Source: Deltaproteobacteria bacterium
Lineage (GTDB): Bacteria; Desulfobacterota; Desulfuromonadia; Desulfuromonadales; Geopsychrobacteraceae
Reading direction: 5' to 3'
Assembly (NCBI GenBank): GCA_024279255.1
Contig: JAJRRT010000094.1
Span: 1-34,444 of the forward strand
Length of the DNA: 34,444 nucleotides
The notes under the pieces were generated by a model. The model was not told the DNA's origin. It made no database searches and saw nothing but the letters and a program-made list of their open reading frames with translations. A program made the translations under genes and the position numbers. Numbering within the stretch: position 1 is the stretch's first letter; each line of letters opens with the position of its first letter. Below, piece after piece: positions 28,557 to 34,444 of this stretch.

Positions 28557-28985
28557 CTAGCAAGAGGCCTGACGTTGCCAGATCGCGTTCAATTCACATA
28601 CATGTTGATGTGGCTTTTCGATGCGAGCTGCTGGCCACAAAGAGGGGTTCACCGGTTTTGCAATAGCAATAATGTTCTGCTGCCAGCGGTTCGTATCTGG
28701 ATCGAATGTTTTCTCGCTACAAAACCTGACATCTTCGAGACAACTGACAAGCCCCTGTTCAATCAAACTCTGATCATAGCGCTGACAGAGCGAATCATTC
28801 CCTTCTTCCCATATCGGAAAAACACAAACCTGCAATTCGGCACCAATACAAGCTTCGAACCAGGCTTCAGCACTTCCGTCACCAACAACTCCGGTTATTT
28901 TCAGACCACAACAATCCTGTTGAATTGCAGAGATATCCAGGTAGAAAAAGTTTTCGCTACCGGAAAGATTAAAATGAGAAATCAT
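28557..28985 (-). CDS. unrecognised 142-residue protein
   Basis: Begins MISHFNLSGSENFFYLDISA and is rich in cysteine (8 of 142), tryptophan and acidic residues. No signal peptide, membrane helix or zinc motif with regular spacing is visible; the alternation IQQDCCGLKITGVVGDG and ELQVCVFPIW looks beta-rich. I cannot name a family. It is favoured as a real gene by a perfect GAGGAGG five bases before the ATG at 28985, and by its shared direction with the flanking genes. An overlapping open frame on the other strand is considered a shadow. Confidence 0.65.
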   Translation of the reverse strand: MISHFNLSGSENFFYLDISAIQQDCCGLKITGVVGDGSAEAWFEACIGAELQVCVFPIWEEGNDSLCQRYDQSLIEQGLVSCLEDVRFCSEKTFDPDTNRWQQNIIAIAKPVNPSLWPAARIEKPHQHVCELNAIWQRQASC

Positions 28986-29046
28986 CGTGTCCTCCTCTAT
29001 TTGTCGTTGGCAGGCTGCTCTTTAACCAGAGCCTACCCAAGAGAAG

Positions 29047-29061
29047 TGACAGATTATGTCA
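29047..29061. promoter_or_regulatory. inverted repeat TGACA-N5-TGTCA
   Basis: Perfect 5-bp arms spaced by 5, located 7 bases beyond the stop codon of the WYL regulator and upstream of the unknown 142-residue gene. On the minus strand it contains CATAAT, a possible -10. Candidate operator for the adjacent regulator; not proven. Confidence 0.35.
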
Positions 29062-29067
29062 CACAGG

Positions 29068-30084
29068 TTATTCAGGGAATAGTTCTGACTCATGCAGGGT
29101 TTTGCGAAGTGCCTGTAAAAAATCCTGACGTAGGCTTGCTGGGCCCAGAATCTGGACATGTGGGATTAATGAATTAAGCCATGCAAGGATCTCAGTATCA
29201 CCAGCGGCAGTAAACTGAAGCCGTAGTGAGCCGTCTTCTTGCTCTTCAAGGACTTGTTGAGGGTGCCAAATCCGTTCGCGAATAAGATGGGCAATTGGTT
29301 CAGCAAACAAAAGATCAAGCTGCCTCTCTGGACCCTCATCAATCAAGCCGAAAGCCTCACCGGTTAATTGGGAAGGAGTGTAATCTTCGGGAACCTCAAA
29401 ACGCTCATCAGTTGCGTCCAGCGATTCAATACGATCAACCAGAAACAAACGCAGTGCTTTGCGATTATGCGCATAACCGCCGAGATAGAGAGAACTATTG
29501 TAGAAGAGTAATGTGTAGGGATCAAAGATATACTCACTCGCATCACGTCGTGCTGGAGCGTAAATCATACGACAGCGCTGTTGCTTAAGGAGTGCTTGTC
29601 GCAAACAGTTCAGGATAGTGCGCTGGTTTGTATAGTCACGAAATCCCTGAATCTTTGAGCTTCCTGCTTCAGCAATCCGCTCCAGATGAGCTACCGAACG
29701 GGGAGGCAAACCAGAGCGAAGCCTGGCGAAAACCGCATCGAGATCATCCTGAAAAGGCGTCCCCTGAAGAAATGAGAGTTGTCCCCGGCACAGATAGAGG
29801 GTCATTAATTCTTCAAGAGTAAAAGTAATCGGGGGTAATTGCTTGAACCCGGCGACAAATCGGTACAGTACCTCACCTGAATCCTGAAATTCTTTAACCA
29901 GAGGATAGCCGGCATCTTCAATCGCAGTTAGATCGCGATAAACAGTACGCCTCGTCACCTGGCATTCATCGACCAACTCTTCTACAGTTGCACCGTAGCG
30001 ATGCTCAAGAATGCGAATCACATCGTGCAAGCGTGCCGCCTGGCTGTATTTCTTGGCAGGTTTTCCCGGCTTTCTAGCGTTCAC
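29068..30084 (-). CDS. WYL-domain transcriptional regulator (YafY type)
   Basis: 338 residues. N-terminal helix-turn-helix (about 17-75: LHDVIRILEHRYGATVEELVDECQ, then TRRTVYRDLTAIEDAG), a WYL domain (about 155-225, with YNSSLYLGGYAHNRKALRLFLVDRIESL) and a C-terminal WCX-like extension (about 255-335). WYL proteins often sense nucleic-acid ligands and control DNA repair, defence or stress genes; here no such operon is next to it. GTG at 30084 overlaps the MazG-like gene by 11 bases, implying co-translation. Ligand and targets are unknown. Confidence 0.9.
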   Translation of the reverse strand: MNARKPGKPAKKYSQAARLHDVIRILEHRYGATVEELVDECQVTRRTVYRDLTAIEDAGYPLVKEFQDSGEVLYRFVAGFKQLPPITFTLEELMTLYLCRGQLSFLQGTPFQDDLDAVFARLRSGLPPRSVAHLERIAEAGSSKIQGFRDYTNQRTILNCLRQALLKQQRCRMIYAPARRDASEYIFDPYTLLFYNSSLYLGGYAHNRKALRLFLVDRIESLDATDERFEVPEDYTPSQLTGEAFGLIDEGPERQLDLLFAEPIAHLIRERIWHPQQVLEEQEDGSLRLQFTAAGDTEILAWLNSLIPHVQILGPASLRQDFLQALRKTLHESELFPE

Positions 30085-30457
30085 TGCGATCTTTATCCTG
30101 ATAGTAGGTATATTTATGTGATTTCCCGTGTACCTTGTCCGCCGGATATTTGCGGATATTCTTGTCCATCTTAGCTAGCACCGTTTCGGCAAGATCGAGT
30201 TTGAGAAAATTAGCCATTGAGAGCGAATAGATAACGATATCAGCCAACTCCTCACCGATATCGGTCAGAGCCTTGGCATCAAGCTGTTGTGACTGCTCAA
30301 CTGTCAGCCACTGAAAATGCTCCATAAGCTCTGCAGCCTCAATCGCAATCGACATCGAAATATTCTTCGGCGTATGAAATTGCTCCCAGTCTCGCTCGTG
30401 AACAAAATCGGCCATTTTTTGTTTAAGATCCTGCAAAGTGACTTTTGAATCCGTCAT
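30074..30457 (-). CDS. MazG-like nucleotide pyrophosphohydrolase
   Basis: 127-residue all-alpha NTP-PPase of the RS21-C6/dCTPase-like group: VHERDWEQFHTPKN (19-32), the metal-binding E40-AAE43 and E70-LAD73 pairs, and KNIRKYPADKVHG at the end. Such enzymes remove abnormal dNTPs/NTPs, for example dCTP analogues; the exact substrate cannot be read from sequence. ATG at 30457 is preferred, six bases after GGAGG; the immediately preceding ATG would add one residue. It is the first gene of an operon with the overlapping WYL regulator. Confidence 0.9.
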   Translation of the reverse strand: MTDSKVTLQDLKQKMADFVHERDWEQFHTPKNISMSIAIEAAELMEHFQWLTVEQSQQLDAKALTDIGEELADIVIYSLSMANFLKLDLAETVLAKMDKNIRKYPADKVHGKSHKYTYYQDKDRSER

Positions 30458-30511
30458 CATAGACCTCCGGTCGGAAAACTGCCGCCAGCTTAATGAGCTA
30501 TCGACACAGCA

Positions 30512-30547
30512 AAGCAAAAGGGCCGCCGGAAACCTCCAACGACCCTT
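30512..30547 (-). terminator. terminator after leuD
   Basis: Minus-strand 12-bp stem with wobble pairs (AAGGGTCGTTGG, loop AGGTTT, CCGGCGGCCCTT) followed by TT. It begins 8 bases after the leuD stop and ends the ilvD-leuC-leuD message. Confidence 0.75.
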
Positions 30548-30554
30548 CGTTGAT

Positions 30555-31160
30555 TCAGGGGGTAAATTTATTTAAATAAGGGATCTGAGCGGCCCGTGTT
30601 CTGACCTTGCCCAAGTTGGTCAGCAGTTGCCCTGTAGCATCCCATTGCCCACGCACGAACATTTGGCGCGCAGCTTCAGGCATCTTGATCTTAAATGAAA
30701 AATCAGCAGCGATGACAGAACCTGCTGCCAGGTCGATCTCAACTTCAAGCATTGGTTTATCTTCAATTAAACCCTGAAGAGAATCAATGTCGGCTGCTGA
30801 AAGGCTCAGGCAGGGAACCCCGATAGCAATATTGTTGTTAAAGAAAATTTCAGCAAAACTCTCACCTATAATCGCCCGTACGCCCCACTTTTGCAGAGAT
30901 TGCGGCGCATGCTCACGTGACGAACCACAACCAAAATTACTCCCGACCACCAAAACGCTGGCGCCTGCATACTCAGGATTACTAAAGGGATGCAACTGGC
31001 CTGCGGCCTTGAGTTGACTGCGATCATCAGCAAAGGCGTGCTCCCCTAAACCATCAAAGGTAACGCAGCGTAGAAACCGCGCCGGGATAATTCGATCGGT
31101 ATCTATATCGTTGCCACGTAGCGGGACTCCCCGCCCGGCAATTTTAATTATCGAACTCAT
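30555..31160 (-). CDS. leuD: 3-isopropylmalate dehydratase small subunit
   Basis: With LeuC, isomerises 2-isopropylmalate to 3-isopropylmalate in leucine synthesis. The 201-residue product has [29 protein letters not shown] and the swivel-domain barrel typical of the enterobacterial, long form. The shorter archaeal-type LeuD of about 160-170 residues is found in many Geobacter-like bacteria, by memory. ATG at 31160 overlaps the leuC stop in ATGA. Last gene of the operon, followed by a terminator. Confidence 0.95.
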   Translation of the reverse strand: MSSIIKIAGRGVPLRGNDIDTDRIIPARFLRCVTFDGLGEHAFADDRSQLKAAGQLHPFSNPEYAGASVLVVGSNFGCGSSREHAPQSLQKWGVRAIIGESFAEIFFNNNIAIGVPCLSLSAADIDSLQGLIEDKPMLEVEIDLAAGSVIAADFSFKIKMPEAARQMFVRGQWDATGQLLTNLGKVRTRAAQIPYLNKFTP

Positions 31161-32584
31161 GACTGCACCTCCTTGTGCAACAACGGCCGCACGTCACTGA
31201 TCTTCCCTTCAAGCGCAGTCAAGGCCGCCATTGCCGGGGACATCAACAGAGTGCGTCCAGCAGGTGAGCCCTGCCGCCCCTTAAAGTTGCGATTGCTGGT
31301 ACTGGCACAAATCTGCCGACCGACAAGTTTATCAGGATTCATCGCCAGACACATCGAGCAACCCGCGTTGCGCCAATCAAAACCATGCTTGATAAAAATC
31401 TGATCAAGACCTTCAGCTTCAGCCGCAGCCTTCACCGCTTCACTCCCGGGGACGACAACTGTCTTGATCTGTGTCGGAACTTTGCCGCCGTGTAATTCAC
31501 AAATTTTCGCGACTTCACGCAGATCACTGAGCCGTCCATTGGTGCAACTGCCGATAAAGACGACATCGATTGGCAGACCGAGCATCGATTGTCCCGGCTT
31601 CAGATCCATATAATCATAGGCCTGACGGATCAGATCCTGCTCATCAACCGCATAATTCTCAATCGCGGGCAATGTTTCATCAAGTCCCAGCGCCTGCCCC
31701 GGTGTAATCCCCCAGGTCAGGGTTGGAGAGATCTCAGCGGCATCGAATATCACCAGATCATCATAGTCAGCATCGGAATCTGAGGCGATGTTACGCCACC
31801 AGTCTTCGGCCTGCTGCCAGATATCACCCTGTGGAGCGAACTCACGCCCGCGCAGATAGTCGAAAGTGGTCTGATCCGGATTAATGTAACCGCAACGCGC
31901 CCCTCCTTCGATGGCCATATTACAGATCGTCATCCGCTCTTCCATGGTCATCGCGTCGATGCAGGTTCCAGCGAATTCGTAGGCGTAACCCGCCCCGCCC
32001 TTAACCCCGAGGTGACGGATGATATGCAAGATGACATCTTTGGCAAAGACTCCTGAGGAAAGAGCTCCATTGACCTCAACCCGACGCACCTTAAGTGGGT
32101 CCATCGCCAAGGTCTGGGTTGCCAGAACGTCACGGACCTGACTGGTGCCGATACCGAATGAAACCGCACCGAAGGCGCCATGAGTCGCGGTATGGCTATC
32201 ACCACAGGCGACGGTCATACCCGGCTGGGTCAAGCCCAGCTCAGGAGCAATAATGTGCACCACCCCCTGCTTGCCGCTGCCGACATTGTAGAGTTGAATT
32301 CCACTGGCAGCAGTGTTCTCTTCCAGGGCCTGCAGCATCTCCTCAGCCAAAGAATCAGCAAATGGACGCGTTTGATCTTCAGTTGGCACAATATGATCGA
32401 CAGTTGCCAAAGTGTTTCCAGGGAAGGCGACCTTAAGATCAAGCTCGCGCAACATAGCAAAAGCCTGCGGACTGGTGACTTCATGGATCAGGTGCAGGCC
32501 GATAAACAGCTGGGTCTGACCACCTTCAAGCTGGTCAATAGAGTGCAACTTCCAGACTTTATCGAACAGGGTGCCGCGGCTCAT
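31157..32584 (-). CDS. leuC: 3-isopropylmalate dehydratase large subunit
   Basis: Aconitase-like subunit holding the [4Fe-4S] cluster. The 475-residue product has the cluster cysteines C347 (GSCTNGR), C409 and C412 (AGCSMC), plus [13 protein letters not shown] and [13 protein letters not shown]. It is the long LeuC1 type, like E. coli. The ATG at 32584 overlaps the ilvD stop (ATGA) and its end overlaps leuD in the same way, so the three genes are translationally coupled. Confidence 0.96.
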   Translation of the reverse strand: MSRGTLFDKVWKLHSIDQLEGGQTQLFIGLHLIHEVTSPQAFAMLRELDLKVAFPGNTLATVDHIVPTEDQTRPFADSLAEEMLQALEENTAASGIQLYNVGSGKQGVVHIIAPELGLTQPGMTVACGDSHTATHGAFGAVSFGIGTSQVRDVLATQTLAMDPLKVRRVEVNGALSSGVFAKDVILHIIRHLGVKGGAGYAYEFAGTCIDAMTMEERMTICNMAIEGGARCGYINPDQTTFDYLRGREFAPQGDIWQQAEDWWRNIASDSDADYDDLVIFDAAEISPTLTWGITPGQALGLDETLPAIENYAVDEQDLIRQAYDYMDLKPGQSMLGLPIDVVFIGSCTNGRLSDLREVAKICELHGGKVPTQIKTVVVPGSEAVKAAAEAEGLDQIFIKHGFDWRNAGCSMCLAMNPDKLVGRQICASTSNRNFKGRQGSPAGRTLLMSPAMAALTALEGKISDVRPLLHKEVQS

Positions 32585-34444
32585 TGCTGCTCTCCGCGAC
32601 AGATCGAAAGGACTTGTGGGTCACGCACCGCTCCCCGGTCGGCACTGGTCGCCATTGCGGCGTAAACCCGCAGGGCAGTACTGACTTCGCGCTGACGATT
32701 GAGAGGACGCCAGGCATCAACTCCTTTGGCCTCCATTGTTTTGCGGCGTTCAGCAAGCAGAGCATCACTGATATCGATGCGGATGCTGCGTTGCGGAATA
32801 TCGATCAGAATCTTATCGCCCTCTTCAACCAGACCGATAGCGCCACCACTCGCCGCCTCGGGCGAGACATGGCCAATCGAGAGCCCGGAAGTCCCGCCGG
32901 AAAAACGACCATCGGTCACCAGAGCACAAGCCTTACCCATCCCCTTCGACTTCAGATAACTGGTCGGATAGAGCATCTCCTGCATACCAGGGCCCCCCTT
33001 GGGTCCCTCATAGCGAATCAGGACGATGTCTCCTGCGACAATACGATCATCAAGAATCGCTTCGACCGCATCGTCCTGACTTTCAAAAACCCGCGCACGC
33101 CCCTCGAAACAGAGGATCGATGCATCGACCCCGGCGGTTTTGACAATACAGCCATTCGGGGCCAGATTGCCGTACAGGACTGCCAAGCCACCATCCTTAC
33201 TGTAGGCGTGCTCAATATTACGGATACAACCCTTTTCACGATCGAGATCGAGGCTTTCCCATTGGCGATCCTGGCCAAAGGCTTCCAGCATCGGCTTGCA
33301 ACCGGGAGCAGCCATAAAACGCTCTTCAGCCTCTGGAGATACAGTCCCAACGAGGTCCCAGCGATTCAACGCCTCACTCAGGGTTGGGGCATGGACAGTC
33401 GGTACCGAGGTGTCGAGTAACTCAGCACGAGCCAGCTCACCAAGAATGCCAAAAACCCCACCTGCACGATGGACATCTTCCATATGATAATCGGGGGTTG
33501 AAGGAGCCACCTTGCACAGGTGCGGAACCCGACGCGACAGAGCATCGATCTCTTGCATATTAAATGCAGCTCCAGCTTCCTGCGCAGCTGCCAGAAGGTG
33601 CAATACCGTATTGGTCGAGCCTCCCATCGCGATATCAAGGCACATGGCATTACGGAAAGCCGCCAAAGTCGCAATGTTACGCGGCAGAGCACTCAGGTCT
33701 TCTTGTTCGTAATAACGTTTGGTCAAATCAACAATACGTTGACCCGCTTCTTCAAACAGATCACGGCGGCGCACATGAGTCGCCAGCAATGACCCGTTGC
33801 CCGGCAGACTGAGCCCCAGAGCCTCAGTCAAACAGTTCATCGAGTTAGCCGTAAACATCCCGGAGCAGCTACCGCAGGTTGGACAAGCCGAACGCTCAAT
33901 CGTCAGGCAATCTTCGTCACTCACGGCTTCATCAGCGGCCATGACCATGGCATCGACCAGATCAAGCGCCTTAACACCATCGCCAAGAACCGCCTTGCCT
34001 GCTTCCATCGGGCCACCAGAAACAAAGATTGAAGGGATATTCAAACGCAATGAAGCATTGAGCATCCCAGGAGTAATCTTGTCACAGTTACTGATGCAGA
34101 CCATGGCATCGGCACAGTGCGCGTTGACCATATACTCGACAGAATCAGCAATAATTTCACGTGAAGGGAGGCTATACAGCATGCCACCATGTCCCATCGC
34201 GATACCATCGTCGATGGCGATCGTATTGAACTCCTTGGCGATCCCGCCAGCCTTTTCGATTTCGCGGCAGACCAGTTGTCCAATATCTTTCAGGTGCACA
34301 TGTCCCGGAACAAACTGGGTAAAACTATTGACCACAGCAATGATCGGCTTACCAAAATCACTCTCTTTAACACCGGTTGCACGCCAGAGTGCGCGAGCAC
34401 CTGCCATATTGCGGCCACTTGTGGTAGTTGCTGAACGGTATGGA
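32581..34444 (-). CDS. ilvD: dihydroxyacid dehydratase, first codon(s) beyond window
   Basis: Converts dihydroxyacids to 2-keto acids, the third common step of valine, isoleucine and leucine synthesis; Fe-S enzyme. The frame continues past the right edge: the last twelve codons before the internal ATG at 34407 read [12 protein letters not shown], matching the E. coli N-terminus, so the true start lies only one or two codons outside. Motifs: [60 protein letters not shown]. Length (about 622) and motif wording fit the E. coli type. Confidence 0.95.
   Translation of the reverse strand, partial: PYRSATTTSGRNMAGARALWRATGVKESDFGKPIIAVVNSFTQFVPGHVHLKDIGQLVCREIEKAGGIAKEFNTIAIDDGIAMGHGGMLYSLPSREIIADSVEYMVNAHCADAMVCISNCDKITPGMLNASLRLNIPSIFVSGGPMEAGKAVLGDGVKALDLVDAMVMAADEAVSDEDCLTIERSACPTCGSCSGMFTANSMNCLTEALGLSLPGNGSLLATHVRRRDLFEEAGQRIVDLTKRYYEQEDLSALPRNIATLAAFRNAMCLDIAMGGSTNTVLHLLAAAQEAGAAFNMQEIDALSRRVPHLCKVAPSTPDYHMEDVHRAGGVFGILGELARAELLDTSVPTVHAPTLSEALNRWDLVGTVSPEAEERFMAAPGCKPMLEAFGQDRQWESLDLDREKGCIRNIEHAYSKDGGLAVLYGNLAPNGCIVKTAGVDASILCFEGRARVFESQDDAVEAILDDRIVAGDIVLIRYEGPKGGPGMQEMLYPTSYLKSKGMGKACALVTDGRFSGGTSGLSIGHVSPEAASGGAIGLVEEGDKILIDIPQRSIRIDISDALLAERRKTMEAKGVDAWRPLNRQREVSTALRVYAAMATSADRGAVRDPQVLSICRGEQQ

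Noticed and set aside
28485..29177. Plus-strand open frame of 230 residues opposite the 142-residue gene
   Set aside because: Runs against the direction of its neighbours, overlaps the WYL gene end, has no good ribosome site, and composition looks random.
32584..33420. 278-residue open frame antisense to ilvD
   Set aside because: Entirely inside the well-supported ilvD frame; no family motifs.

Overview
This window looks like a chromosomal housekeeping segment of a Gram-negative, probably strictly anaerobic deltaproteobacterium of the Desulfuromonadales (Geobacter, Desulfuromonas or Pelobacter relatives). That placement is inferred from gene order, from a SahR-type regulator beside ahcY, from a bacterial ferredoxin inside the ribosome/isoprenoid cluster, and from a chromosomal Cas6-like gene; no rRNA or other decisive marker is present. 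Genes are dense, with no gene-free stretch over about 300 bases. I saw no tRNA, rRNA, insertion sequence, prophage or CRISPR array.

Layout. (1) 1-6901, minus strand: rpsB-tsf-pyrH-frr, a 54-residue ferredoxin with its own terminator, then uppS-cdsA-dxr and the 5' end of rseP. This is the classic translation/undecaprenyl/phospholipid/MEP-pathway cluster, read from a promoter near 6873-6901. (2) 6972-9232, plus: lptF-lptG, the LPS-export permease pair, diverging from rpsB. Heptamer repeat arrays and a shared bidirectional terminator follow. (3) 9440-11912, minus: sahR (ArsR-type DNA-binding domain fused to a SAM-methyltransferase-like domain) and ahcY, behind a promoter carrying a perfect 16-bp palindrome. 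(4) 12039-13115, minus: a family 2 glycosyltransferase. (5) 13280-14566, plus: eno. (6) 14647-16363, minus: a membrane-anchored small protein, a TFIIB-type zinc-ribbon protein and a stand-alone Cas6-family protein. (7) 16465-17601, plus: tgt. (8) 17663-23697, minus: a small zinc-ribbon protein, a cold-shock gene, then dnaE-accA-rlpA. (9) 23935-24972, plus: guaC. (10) 24976-30457, minus: a hybrid sensor kinase, yceF, an unknown 142-residue gene, a WYL regulator and a MazG-like pyrophosphohydrolase. (11) 30555-34444, minus: ilvD-leuC-leuD, translationally coupled by ATGA overlaps; ilvD runs off the right edge.

How the genes work together: translation (S2, EF-Ts, RRF, DnaE, Tgt) is mixed with envelope building (UppS, CdsA, Dxr, RseP, LptFG, RlpA, AccA). 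Around these lie the activated methyl cycle (SahR/AhcY), glycolysis (Eno), purine salvage (GuaC), nucleotide housecleaning (YceF, MazG-like) and leucine/valine/isoleucine synthesis.

The observations most worth following are: cdsA has no usual start codon and probably begins at AUC; a SahR autoregulatory operator overlaps its own -10; a Cas6-family protein has no CRISPR locus nearby; mutually exclusive hairpins lie in the uppS leader; an 18-bp tandem repeat extends ribosomal protein S2; and heptamer arrays of opposite orientation lie between lptG and ahcY.
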